Of a DNA stretch of 48,305 nt, positions 40,914-48,305 are shown piece after piece. Both the position numbers and the translations under genes were made by a program. The notes under the pieces are model-generated. The model ran no database searches. It was given only the letters and a program-made list of their open reading frames with translations, and was not told the origin of the DNA. How positions within the stretch are numbered: position 1 is the first letter of the stretch; every line of letters begins with the position of its first letter. The DNA comes from Archaeoglobaceae archaeon (GTDB lineage: Archaea > Halobacteriota > Archaeoglobi > Archaeoglobales > Archaeoglobaceae), in the NCBI GenBank assembly GCA_026985525.1, contig JALSQI010000022.1, positions 1-48,305 of the forward strand, written 5' to 3'.

Positions 40914-41146
40914 ACCTTTTTCCACACGACTTTTCCAGCATATCTAATTTCTACTACTCTGTGCATGGGAATCATTACGTCTCCTTTGAGAAATAAAAAC
41001 TTGTGACCTATATCCTCTATCTCAAAACCGTATATCTTCGCCAGACCTGTTGCTCTGTCAACGTAAACAACTTCTACTTCCGAAAAATCAAAATTGCTAT
41101 CCCACTTAAGCCTGTTCAAAACATCTCTCAGGTTTTTTTCCTTCAT
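40910..41146 (-). CDS. DUF504 protein (UPF0248)
   Basis: 78 residues. RDVLNRLKWDSNFDFSEVEVVYVDR and GDVMIPMHRVVEIRYAGKVVW match the archaeal DUF504 family end to end. The fold is thought to be a small MJ1316-like domain found with RNA-ligase or nucleotidyltransferase-type proteins, but its function is unknown. It overlaps the methylthiotransferase by four bases and follows the regulator gene by three, so it travels with tRNA modification genes here. Confidence 0.9.
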   Translation of the reverse strand: MKEKNLRDVLNRLKWDSNFDFSEVEVVYVDRATGLAKIYGFEIEDIGHKFLFLKGDVMIPMHRVVEIRYAGKVVWKKV

Positions 41147-41149
41147 TTC

Positions 41150-41665
41150 TTAAAGTTCTTCTTCTTTCGCGAGCTCCACTAACTGTCCTTTAACGTTTAG
41201 CTTTAAAGACCTCTTTGCTGCAGCCCTTATTACTAATCCCTCCAGTCCTAAGCTTCTGCTTATGTGTGGTACTGACATCCTTCCAGCTTTGATCTCTTCT
41301 ATTATGTCGTTTACGATCTTTTCAAACTCGTCATCTGGCATGAACACCACCTCTAGTATTTTGTTAAAGTCTTTTAGAGATATGTAAAAGTTAGCACTTA
41401 GGTGAGTGTAGCTAACGTGGTACTCTTTCTTTGGTTGTTCTGAAGGTGAGGAGGGCATTCTCCACTTCATGTTTAGCATTCCAGCACTCTTTAGTATTTT
41501 CAACGCTTCCTCTACACCTTCACCAAACCTTTCCACTAGTTCATCCATCGTCAGCCACTCACTAAGCAGAGTTTCGTAAACGTCTCTGTAGAGCTTAGTT
41601 GAAAACAAATACAGTATTGGCACAAGCTCGACTATGTCGTTAACTAGTTTCGCTCGTTTGACCAT
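41150..41665 (-). CDS. ArsR-like winged-helix regulator (DUF2250-type)
   Basis: 171 residues. A winged-helix part is visible in YETLLSEWLTMDELVERFGEGVEEALKILKSAGM followed by a two-strand wing (KEYHVSYTHLSANFYIS), then a helical region and a second helix-turn-helix-like stretch (AGRMSVPHISRSLGLEGLVIRAAAKRSLKL). I recognise it as an archaeal family usually annotated ArsR-type; there is no metal Cys motif. ATG 41665 follows AGGTGATG. It heads the operon with DUF504 and the methylthiotransferase, so control of these or autoregulation is possible. The gap of 117 bases upstream carries an AT-rich promoter. Confidence 0.75.
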   Translation of the reverse strand: MVKRAKLVNDIVELVPILYLFSTKLYRDVYETLLSEWLTMDELVERFGEGVEEALKILKSAGMLNMKWRMPSSPSEQPKKEYHVSYTHLSANFYISLKDFNKILEVVFMPDDEFEKIVNDIIEEIKAGRMSVPHISRSLGLEGLVIRAAAKRSLKLNVKGQLVELAKEEEL

Positions 41666-41782
41666 GGTTCATCACCTTTCAGAACAGATAATTGCTAATC
41701 CAACGCGATATATCTAATTTTCTGTCTTCTCATAATTAAACTGAGCATTATTACTAAAATTCATAAAATAGAATCTATAAAA

Positions 41783-43237
41783 CTACTCGACGAGAAGGAG
41801 GATCATAATAGAGCTTACAATGGGTAACCACACGACAATTGAGAAGACGTAATGCATGCTATCAACGAAACCACTAACGAGAGATATTAGAGGTAGAGGG
41901 TTGCTTTTAGTCATAACTTTGAGCAAGTTCATCGTTCCCGGATCTGGAAGAAAGTTTCCGTAACCAGTTAATTCGTCCATTCTGTTAGCTATTAAAACGC
42001 CTCCAACTGCTACTCCCATTGCTTGGGAGAGTGTGTTTATCGACCTAACAGTGCCGTTTGCCATTCCTACTTTCTCTCTCGGCACAGAACCCATCATGAC
42101 GTTGTAAGATGGTGACATTAGCAATCCCATGCCAATACCCATAGGTATCAACTCGAAGAAGAAAGTCCAGTAATTCACGTCAATCCCCACGTTTCTCAGA
42201 AAGTGAAGGCTTAAAGCAAAGAATAAAGGGCCTAAGCACATTAAATACTTTGGATTTATCTCATCACTTAGCCTTCCGGCGAGTGGAGCAAAAAGTGTGT
42301 TTAGCAGAGGTATAGATACCATCCAGTATCCCGACTCTTCAGCTGTTAACGACTTTATTCCCTGTAAAAAGTAAGGTAAAACGAAGAGAGATGCCGATAA
42401 ACCGAAGAAAAGGATAGAAATTGCTAATATACTCACGCTAAAATTTCTAACTTTAAAAAGGCTTAAATCTAATATTGGGTAGTCGCAATTCAGCTCTCTA
42501 ATAAGAAAAGCGAAGGCGTAGGGTATAGAAACTATAAAACAGGCGATAGTTTTTCTGCTCCACCAACCCCAAACTCTGCCATTAGTTATTCCGAGAGTTA
42601 TCAAAGCCAGACTTATGCCGAGAAGAACAGCTCCAGAGAAATCTATAGGCACTCTCTCCTTAGCTTCGAGAGGTGGTAAAAGAGTTGAAGCGAGGATTAT
42701 AGATATTATACCCACTGGAACGTTTATGTAAAAAACCCAGTGCCAGCTCAAGTTAGTTGTTAACCATCCACCTATTATTGGTCCAAGAGTAAAACTCGAC
42801 GCAGTCATAACCGAGTTTATTCCCATAGCCATTCCTCTTTTTCCCGGAGGGAATAGTTCTGTAATTATTGCAAGTACGTTACTGCTTAGCATAGCCCCTC
42901 CCACAGCTTGAATAGCTCTGAAAAAAATTAGAGATGCCACGTTCCACGCCTGAGCGCACAGAAAACTGCTAAACGTAAAAATAGCCATAGCAGATATAAA
43001 ATATTTATCTCTTCTAACGACATCTCCTATTCTGCCTGCAAGTACTAATAGCGAAACCATAGTGAGCGTGTAGGAATTCGAAATCCACTGGACATCTGAC
43101 ATCGTTGCGTGGAAGTCCTGAGTTATCTTTGGTAGAGCCACTCTTAAAACACTTGCATCAAGTAATACCATGAAAAGCCCCATTCCAACGGGTATCAGTG
43201 CTAACCAGCTATCTTTCTCGCTTACTTTTTCTTTCAC
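41783..43237 (-). CDS. MFS multidrug exporter, 14-TM DHA2 (EmrB/QacA) family
   Basis: 484 residues with about 14 hydrophobic helices. FMVLLDASVLRVALPKI is motif D1 of the DHA2 family with the membrane Asp, LAGRIGDVVRRDKYF motif A, and LGPIIGGWLTTNLSWHWVFYINVPVG motif C of drug:H+ antiporters. The start is GTG 43237. The promoter (minus strand CTTTTATATG, about 43260-43269) is embraced by two operator-like palindromes, so it is likely repressed until a substrate appears. The repressor is not adjacent in an obvious way. Related proteins export toxic organic compounds; substrates here are unknown. Upstream hdrA is in a separate transcript. Confidence 0.92.
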   Translation of the reverse strand: MKEKVSEKDSWLALIPVGMGLFMVLLDASVLRVALPKITQDFHATMSDVQWISNSYTLTMVSLLVLAGRIGDVVRRDKYFISAMAIFTFSSFLCAQAWNVASLIFFRAIQAVGGAMLSSNVLAIITELFPPGKRGMAMGINSVMTASSFTLGPIIGGWLTTNLSWHWVFYINVPVGIISIILASTLLPPLEAKERVPIDFSGAVLLGISLALITLGITNGRVWGWWSRKTIACFIVSIPYAFAFLIRELNCDYPILDLSLFKVRNFSVSILAISILFFGLSASLFVLPYFLQGIKSLTAEESGYWMVSIPLLNTLFAPLAGRLSDEINPKYLMCLGPLFFALSLHFLRNVGIDVNYWTFFFELIPMGIGMGLLMSPSYNVMMGSVPREKVGMANGTVRSINTLSQAMGVAVGGVLIANRMDELTGYGNFLPDPGTMNLLKVMTKSNPLPLISLVSGFVDSMHYVFSIVVWLPIVSSIMILLLVE

Positions 43238-43244
43238 GCATCCG

Positions 43245-43284
43245 TTCGGTAACCGAATAACATATAAAAGTATCGATAACCGAA
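43245..43284 (-). promoter_or_regulatory. Double operator around MFS exporter promoter
   Basis: TTCGGTAACCGAA (43245-43257) is a perfect odd palindrome between the TATA box and the start codon. A second copy, ATCGATAACCGAA (43272-43284), agrees at 11 of 13 positions and lies on the far side of the TATA box, centres 27 bases apart. A dimeric repressor bound to both sites would cover the promoter. Confidence 0.6.
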
Positions 43285-43299
43285 TAGGTAAAAATAAAT

Positions 43300-45294
43300 T
43301 TAATCTTTTACGAGTGCTGTTATTTCAGCTATAATTTCTTCTCTACTGAATAGGTGTTGGTTTATGGCTTTACTCGGACAAGCAGCGACGCAAGTTCCGC
43401 ATCCCTGACACAATGCTGGGTTTATCTCAGATCTAAGCTTTCCGTTTTCATCCATCTTCAAACTTATTGCATTAAATGGGCAGAGCGGTACGCAAATACC
43501 ACATCCAGTACACTTTTCTTTTTCAACGTAAGCAACGTTTGGTTCGAGCTCAATTTCTCCTCTTTGTATTAGGGAAAGAACTTCTCCAGCAGCTGCCTGT
43601 GCCTGAGCTACTGTCTCAGGTATATCTTTTGGCCCCTGAGCGCACCCAGCTATGAATATACCTTCAGTATTCGTGGCTACAGGAGCTAACTTTGGATGCC
43701 TTTCGGCAAACCATCCATCAGCTGAGCAGGAAAGCTTTAAGACCTTCTTTATGTATTCCCCACCTTCCGATGGTTCCAAGCCTACTGAAAGAACGACCAT
43801 ATCTACTGGTATCCTTCTTACTTTGCCAAGTAAAGTGTCTTCAACGACTACTATCAATCTACCTTTCTCAACCTCTTTTTCTTCTTCTTCGCTTTCAGGT
43901 ATATCTGTAACGTACGCAACTCTTCCTCTAACGAAGTAAACGCCTTCGCTAAGCACTCTCTTGTAAAATTCTTCGTAAGCTTTTCCAGCAGCTCTCACGT
44001 CTATGTAGAAGTTAAATACTTCTGCTCCACTTCTCTCTTTTATCAGGTGTGCGAGCTTTATTGAGTACATGCAGCAAACCTTAGAACAATACCTGTTGTA
44101 GTTTTCATCTCTGCTACCAACGCAGTGAATTATTGCAACCCTTTCTGGTTTTCTACCATCTTTCAGTAAAACCTCACCACCCGTAGGCCCAGTAGAGCTG
44201 AGCATCCTCTCAACTTGTAGGGATGTGTAAACGTTATCGTAAATTCCGTAGCCGTACTGAGGTATTTTAGATGGATCAAATGGTTTGTATCCAGTAGCTA
44301 CTATTATAGCACCAACGTCGAATTCAACTACTTCCATTCCCATGTTAAAGTCTACTGCATTGGGTTCACAAGCCTCTACGCAGTACTTGGGACATTTTCT
44401 TGCGGAGAGCCACATACACATGCTTCCATCGATTGTCGGAACGAGAGGTACTGCTTGGGGAAAAGGTATGTGTACTGGTTTTCTCTTACCAATTCCTTCG
44501 TCGAATTCGGACGGAAAAACGGGTTCTGTAAACAAGCAGTCTTCTACGCATTGATAACATCCAGTGCATAAGTCTTCTCTAACGTAACGTGGCTTCTTTA
44601 TAACTCTAACGTGAAAATTACCTACATAACCTTCAACTTTTGCGACTTCACTGTAAGTCAGCAGGGTTATGTTTGGATGTGCTTTAACGGACGTCATCTT
44701 AGGCGTTAGTATGCAAGCTGAACAGTCGAGGGTTGGAAAAGTTTTGTCGAATTTTGCCATGTTCCCTCCTATGCTTGGCTGTCTTTCAACGAGGTAAACG
44801 TGAACTCCTGCATCTGCTAATGTTAAAGCTGCAGATATTCCAGCAATACCTCCACCAATTACGAGGACACTTGATTTTATTTTCGTTTTACCAACTTCAA
44901 GCTCTTTCTGAAGCTTTACTCTGTTAACTACGGCTTTTATAAATCTCTTGGCTTTCTCAGTAGCTTTTTTTGGATCTTCAGTGACCCAAGCGTCGAGTTC
45001 TCTTATGTTAGCCATGTAAAAAAGGAAGGGGTTTAAGCCCGCTCTTTTGCACGCATTTCTGAAAGTTTTTTCGTGTAGATTTGGGCTACATGCCGCAACT
45101 ACAACTCTGTTGAGTTTGTACTCTTTTACGTCTTTGACTATTAAATCCTGTCCCGGATCAGAGCACATGTACTTGTAATCTCTCGCAACAACAACTCCAT
45201 CAAGCTTTTTAGCGAATTCTACAACTTCTTTAATGTTCACTTTATCCGCTATGTTTCTACCGCAGTGACAGACGTAAACGCCTATCCTCAGCAA
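43300..45294 (-). CDS. hdrA: HdrA-like FAD/iron-sulfur protein
   Basis: 664 residues, the usual HdrA length. Order: N-terminal Fe-S region (VCHCGRNI, YMCSDPGQ, AACSPNLHEKTF), thioredoxin-reductase-like FAD domain (VLVIGGGIAGISAALTLA, VERQPSIGGNM, LDCSACILTPKM), an inserted ferredoxin (CTGCYQCVEDC), FAD domain end (GIFIAGCAQGPKDIPETVAQA) and two C-terminal 4Fe-4S motifs (CTGCGICVPLCPFNAI, CQGCGTCVAACPSKAI). HdrA is the flavin-based electron-bifurcating subunit of heterodisulfide reductases. TTG 45294 with GGAGGG is the start. It follows etfA after two bases, which suggests electron exchange with the Etf pair. Confidence 0.94.
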   Translation of the reverse strand: MLRIGVYVCHCGRNIADKVNIKEVVEFAKKLDGVVVARDYKYMCSDPGQDLIVKDVKEYKLNRVVVAACSPNLHEKTFRNACKRAGLNPFLFYMANIRELDAWVTEDPKKATEKAKRFIKAVVNRVKLQKELEVGKTKIKSSVLVIGGGIAGISAALTLADAGVHVYLVERQPSIGGNMAKFDKTFPTLDCSACILTPKMTSVKAHPNITLLTYSEVAKVEGYVGNFHVRVIKKPRYVREDLCTGCYQCVEDCLFTEPVFPSEFDEGIGKRKPVHIPFPQAVPLVPTIDGSMCMWLSARKCPKYCVEACEPNAVDFNMGMEVVEFDVGAIIVATGYKPFDPSKIPQYGYGIYDNVYTSLQVERMLSSTGPTGGEVLLKDGRKPERVAIIHCVGSRDENYNRYCSKVCCMYSIKLAHLIKERSGAEVFNFYIDVRAAGKAYEEFYKRVLSEGVYFVRGRVAYVTDIPESEEEEKEVEKGRLIVVVEDTLLGKVRRIPVDMVVLSVGLEPSEGGEYIKKVLKLSCSADGWFAERHPKLAPVATNTEGIFIAGCAQGPKDIPETVAQAQAAAGEVLSLIQRGEIELEPNVAYVEKEKCTGCGICVPLCPFNAISLKMDENGKLRSEINPALCQGCGTCVAACPSKAINQHLFSREEIIAEITALVKD

Positions 45295-45296
45295 CT

Positions 45297-46202
45297 TTAA
45301 CCCTCCTTGATCTCTTTTATCTTGTCTATGAGTACGGGTAACAGCTCGTTTACGTCTGCTACGACACCATATCGAGAAATTCTGAAAATCGGAGCAGTTT
45401 TATCTGTGTTAACTGCTAAAACGTTCTTGGCTTTAACTCCTTCTACATGCTCCGTAGCTCCGCTTATACCCAGCGCGAGGTAAAGTTTGCCCGTAACCGT
45501 TTTTCCACTTCTACCAACCTGCCTTGTCTTAGGTAACCATCCCTGATCTATTACTGGTCTCGAACCAGCAACTACTCCTCCGAGTAGTTCTGCAAGTTCT
45601 TCAGCCATTTCTATGTTAGCTTCGTCTCCAATACCTCTTCCTACTGAAACTACTATTTCAGCTTTTGATATGTCAACATCCTCTTCTGCCGGCTTTATGT
45701 AACCAATGAACTCGGAGTCCTTTTCAACTTCTATTTCTAACTCCTCTACGCTCGCTTTACCCTTGCCTTCCTCGGCATCGTAACTACCAGAGTTTAGAAC
45801 TACGATGGCAGGTGTTTCAAGCTTTAACTCGACTATTACTTTTCCACCGTAAGATAGAGATTTTACTTTAATACTACCATCTTCACTTTCGACTTCGTAA
45901 GCAGAAGTTGCAACTGGCATGTTCGCTGAAAGCTGAGATGCTATATCAACGCCACAAGAAGTGTTGCCAAAAAGTATTACATCCGGTTTTTCTTTTTCAA
46001 TAACTTTCTCGACTATTCTGTAATGCCACGGACTTATCTCTCCGGCGTTAACTTTTATTACTCTTCCATCTATGTTGCTAACGTCTGCATCACTCGTTAT
46101 TAGAGTTACTGGCTCTCCAAGCTTTTTTGCACACGCAACTAACTCGTAAGTTATGTTCTGCACTTCCCCATCAATTACTTCGCCGAAAACGAGGACTTTC
46201 AT
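45297..46202 (-). CDS. etfA: Electron transfer flavoprotein alpha subunit
   Basis: 301 residues. The C-terminal FAD domain shows GSRPVIDQGWLPKTRQVGRSGKTV and LYLALGISGATEHVEG (FAD pyrophosphate and flavin contacts), followed by VNTDKTAPIFRISRYGVVAD, all typical of EtfA. The N-terminal domain is of the Etf Rossmann-like type. ATG 46202 follows GAGGTG at six bases. It accepts electrons from acyl-CoA dehydrogenases or similar enzymes together with EtfB. It lies 10 bases after etfB and two before hdrA. Confidence 0.94.
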   Translation of the reverse strand: MKVLVFGEVIDGEVQNITYELVACAKKLGEPVTLITSDADVSNIDGRVIKVNAGEISPWHYRIVEKVIEKEKPDVILFGNTSCGVDIASQLSANMPVATSAYEVESEDGSIKVKSLSYGGKVIVELKLETPAIVVLNSGSYDAEEGKGKASVEELEIEVEKDSEFIGYIKPAEEDVDISKAEIVVSVGRGIGDEANIEMAEELAELLGGVVAGSRPVIDQGWLPKTRQVGRSGKTVTGKLYLALGISGATEHVEGVKAKNVLAVNTDKTAPIFRISRYGVVADVNELLPVLIDKIKEIKEG

Positions 46203-46212
46203 TATTACCACC

Positions 46213-46968
46213 TCACAGAACTGATATTTCTTTCAGAGCTTCTATCAGTTTGTCTGCAACCTCTTCAACATCTCCTTCAATTAGGGTTATTTCTGGTTCT
46301 GGTGGCACTTCGTATCTAACGACTTCTATGCCTTCAAATTCTGGAAGCTCCAGTTCTACTTCCTCTATCTCTGCCTTCTTCATCGCCTGTCTGAGCTTGG
46401 TGAAAGGAACGAACTTCAATGGTCTTTCAGCTGAAACTATGCTCACAACTGCAGGAGTCGAAAGCCTGTATTCAGCCAGCAACCCTCCACCCAACTCCTT
46501 TTTTACTACTACTTCTCCATCTGAGATGTTTACTTCTACTACTCCTCCGATGTAAGGTATTCCCAAATTCTTAGCGAGCATACCACCTAAGTTTCCAGCA
46601 AAGGAATCTATAGCTTGAATTCCAGTTAAAATCAAGTCGTAATTCTTGTCTGACAGAAATTCTGCCAGAGCTTTTGCCAATTCTGCCCTTTTATAGCTTG
46701 GCCTATCTAAGATTACTTTGTACAACTTGTCAGCTCCTTTAGCAGCAGCCATCCCAAGTCCTTCATCTATATCAGCCTCGTTATCGGGATCAGCTATCCC
46801 CAAAACCTCAACTTCAGCTCCAGTTTTCTCTTTTAAGATTAAAGCTTCTTCCACAGCGTGCTCGTCTCTCTCGTTTGGCATGTATCTAAAAGGAATTACT
46901 TCATTCTCCTCAACTTCAAGCTCTTCCACGAGGTCTGGAACAAGTCTTAGCACTGCACAGATCCTCAT
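46213..46968 (-). CDS. etfB: Electron transfer flavoprotein beta subunit
   Basis: 251 residues, normal for EtfB. DLILTGIQAIDSFAGNLGGMLA is the nucleotide (AMP or second FAD) loop and AVEEALILKEK the conserved helix; RLSTPAVVSIVSAERPLKF is the family's middle signature. In bifurcating Etfs the loop reads about 'GxQAxDGDTAQVGP'; here it is GIQAIDSFAGNLGG, an archaeal variant, so bifurcation cannot be decided. ATG 46968 has GGAGGTG at five bases. It lies 15 bases after the HdrD-like gene. Confidence 0.94.
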   Translation of the reverse strand: MRICAVLRLVPDLVEELEVEENEVIPFRYMPNERDEHAVEEALILKEKTGAEVEVLGIADPDNEADIDEGLGMAAAKGADKLYKVILDRPSYKRAELAKALAEFLSDKNYDLILTGIQAIDSFAGNLGGMLAKNLGIPYIGGVVEVNISDGEVVVKKELGGGLLAEYRLSTPAVVSIVSAERPLKFVPFTKLRQAMKKAEIEEVELELPEFEGIEVVRYEVPPEPEITLIEGDVEEVADKLIEALKEISVL

Positions 46969-46983
46969 AACAACACCTCCAAC

Positions 46984-48165
46984 TTAACTTTCTATAGCTT
47001 CAAGAACTATTTCGGAAATGTCTTTAACTTCAAGCTGTCCTTCAAGTCCGGTAACTTTTAGAGCGTCTTCAAACATAGGAACGTCGAGAGTACAGGCTGT
47101 TACGAGGACTTCAGCTCCAACAGAAGCGGCCTCTTTAACTCTGCTCTCTGCTGGCCTCTCCTTTATGTGTTCTTTGATAAACGAGTCGAGCCAAACTCCT
47201 CCTCCCCCTCCTCCACAGCACAGTGCATTTTCTTTAATTCTCCTCATCTCAACGAACTTAACTCCCGGTATAGCTTTCAACACTTCTCTCGGCTCTTCGT
47301 AAATTCCGTTTCTTCTACCAACGTAGCAGGAGTCGTGATACGTTACAGTGTAGTCTAATTTTCCAAACAGCTCTTTCAGCTTTTCGAGTTCGTTGTAGAG
47401 AAACTGAGTGTGGTGAACTACTTCTTTTTCAAAACCGAATTTTGGATACTCTCTCAGCAAAGCGTTGTAAGCGTGCGCATCGTGAGTTACTATTTTGTCG
47501 AACTCATACTTTTCGAACACTCTTATGTTTTTCTCCACTAAATCCTCGAAAAGACCGAACTCTCCGCAAAGTCTGACTAAATCTCCAATGCACCTTTCTT
47601 CGTTGCCCAAAATCGCAAAGTCAACTCCCAGTATATGCATAACTTTTGCAAAAGCTTTCGTTATCTCTTTGCACCTCCTGTGGTAAGCTCCAAAACACTC
47701 CGTTACAAAGAGATATTCTGCCTTCTTTTTCTTCGAAATCAAAGGTACTTCGAAGTCAACTTCTTTTATCCACTTATCTCTTTTTCTTGGAGATTCTCTA
47801 AAAGAATTGCCATATCTCGCTATGTTCATTAAAGCTGCAGCTAACTCCTCTGGAGGATTTCCTTCAAGTAGAGAAAGCTCCCTTAAAGCCGGAATTATGG
47901 CGTCAGTAATTGGTATCTGACTTGGACACCTCAAACTGCAAGTGAAGCAAGAAGTGCATAGCCACTGAGCTCCACTACTCAACACTTCATCGACTATTCC
48001 TGCTCTAACTGCAAGAATCATTCTTCTCGGAGTGAAGAGAGTTCCCATTCCGTAAGGACAGGAACCTCCACATGTGCCGCACTGTATGCATTGTATAAAT
48101 CTATCCGAATTCGGTATTTCTCCAATTCTCTCGAAGTAAGTTTCTAACATTTCCTCTACATCCAA
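46984..48165 (-). CDS. HdrD/GlpC-like iron-sulfur oxidoreductase with CCG domains
   Basis: 393 residues. Two 4Fe-4S motifs at the N-terminus (CIQCGTCGGSCPYG, CTSCFTCSLRCPSQ) precede two Cys-rich CCG domains: one with CFGAYHRRC and ERCIGD, in which the CC pair is degenerate, and one complete (DSCYVGRRNG, ALCCGGGGGG, ACTLD). CCG domains hold the non-cubane clusters that reduce heterodisulfides in HdrD/HdrB. There is no membrane helix. The start is TTG 48165, six bases after GGGGGTG; two GTG codons upstream overlap that site. It sits between an MvhD-like gene and etfB in one operon, so it may pass electrons from Etf to a disulfide or quinone. Confidence 0.9.
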   Translation of the reverse strand: MDVEEMLETYFERIGEIPNSDRFIQCIQCGTCGGSCPYGMGTLFTPRRMILAVRAGIVDEVLSSGAQWLCTSCFTCSLRCPSQIPITDAIIPALRELSLLEGNPPEELAAALMNIARYGNSFRESPRKRDKWIKEVDFEVPLISKKKKAEYLFVTECFGAYHRRCKEITKAFAKVMHILGVDFAILGNEERCIGDLVRLCGEFGLFEDLVEKNIRVFEKYEFDKIVTHDAHAYNALLREYPKFGFEKEVVHHTQFLYNELEKLKELFGKLDYTVTYHDSCYVGRRNGIYEEPREVLKAIPGVKFVEMRRIKENALCCGGGGGGVWLDSFIKEHIKERPAESRVKEAASVGAEVLVTACTLDVPMFEDALKVTGLEGQLEVKDISEIVLEAIES

Positions 48166-48178
48166 AAACACCACCCCC

Positions 48179-48305
48179 TTAGAACCCCTTATACGGGTTA
48201 GGCCCTACCTGCTTTATCTCCTCAACAAAGCTGTTAATTATTTCAGGTATTTTGTCGTAATCGGAAATCGCCAGCTCTACTAACTTGACTCTCTCTGGCT
48301 CTAAC
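48179..48305 (-). CDS. MvhD-like hydrogenase/heterodisulfide-reductase iron-sulfur subunit, C-terminal end (cut by window edge)
   Basis: Only the last 41 residues are present: LEPERVKLVELAISDYDKIP, then EIINSFVEEIKQVGPNPYKGF and TAA. The ending 'F(V/I)EEIKxLGPNP' is characteristic of MvhD (delta subunit of F420-non-reducing hydrogenase), which carries a [2Fe-2S] cluster and docks to HdrA. The cluster Cys lie outside the window. It is the most upstream gene seen in the Etf-Hdr operon, with 13 bases to the next start and the ribosome site GGGGGTG in that gap. Confidence 0.75.
   Translation of the reverse strand, partial: LEPERVKLVELAISDYDKIPEIINSFVEEIKQVGPNPYKGF

Noticed and set aside
41666-41782. 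Possible C/D box RNA starting with GTGATGA
   Set aside because: The GTGATGA word is the ribosome site of the regulator gene; no D box at the right distance.

Overview
The window is chromosomal DNA of a hyperthermophilic or thermophilic archaeon of the Archaeoglobi/Archaeoglobales type. Evidence seen directly: an archaeal TATA-binding protein, MBF1, PAN ATPase, an Lsm protein nearly identical in character to the Archaeoglobus Sm1 protein, eL37, an archaeal-type AlaRS, CTP-dependent-type riboflavin kinase, archaeal mevalonate genes, F420 ligase CofE, HdrA/HdrD/MvhD-like redox proteins, and a very GC-rich SRP (7S) RNA set in AT-rich DNA, as expected at high growth temperature. Many genes look leaderless, with a TATA box about 25 bases before the start codon, and several operon-internal genes start at TTG behind a strong GGAGGTG-type site. 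The family assignment to Archaeoglobales is an inference from remembered protein similarity. No mobile element, CRISPR array, rRNA or tRNA was seen.

Layout. 1-2.9 kb: end-truncated inositol/fructose phosphatase and aroE (minus), an isochorismatase-fold hydrolase and an amidohydrolase (plus), and a small acidic protein. 2.9-5.3 kb: an oxygen-defence block (peroxiredoxin, rubrerythrin, one-iron superoxide reductase, and what looks like the leftover tail of a flavodiiron protein) facing a divergent Lrp regulator. 5.3-9.3 kb: a tightly overlapping minus-strand operon of Lrp/AsnC regulator with a Cys cluster, CDP-alcohol phosphatidyltransferase, DHH phosphoesterase, alkaline-phosphatase-fold hydrolase and APS kinase. 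9.4-12.4 kb: a secretion ATPase without a platform partner, TBP, thioredoxin and a helix-turn-helix partner. 12.4-14.8 kb: hypABCD. 14.9-16.7 kb: CBS protein, zinc protein, TrmY, hydrogenase maturation protease.

16.7-22.9 kb: rpiA and a PUA protein diverge from lsm, rpl37e and purF; then riboflavin genes ribK and ribB, a LysR regulator, a small protein and pth2. 22.8-29.7 kb (minus): radical SAM protein, SRP RNA, an aldolase / ATP-grasp / cofE operon, alaS. 29.8-32.1 kb: a prefoldin-like alpha/beta pair with a DUF505-like protein. 32.4-35.7 kb: regulator, HMG-CoA synthase, thiolase and DUF35 protein, the first steps of isoprenoid lipid synthesis. 35.6-41.7 kb: THUMP-like methyltransferase, MBF1, PAN, an RNase Z-like hydrolase, a tRNA methylthiotransferase, DUF504 and a regulator. 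41.8-43.3 kb: a drug-type MFS exporter under two palindromic operators. 43.3-48.3 kb: a five-gene electron-transfer operon (MvhD-like, HdrD-like, EtfB, EtfA, HdrA).

The most interesting parts are the Etf-Hdr-MvhD operon, the APS-kinase operon with a possible PAP-recycling DHH protein, the cofE/ATP-grasp/aldolase operon, the prefoldin-like/DUF505 operon, and the flavodiiron remnant behind superoxide reductase.
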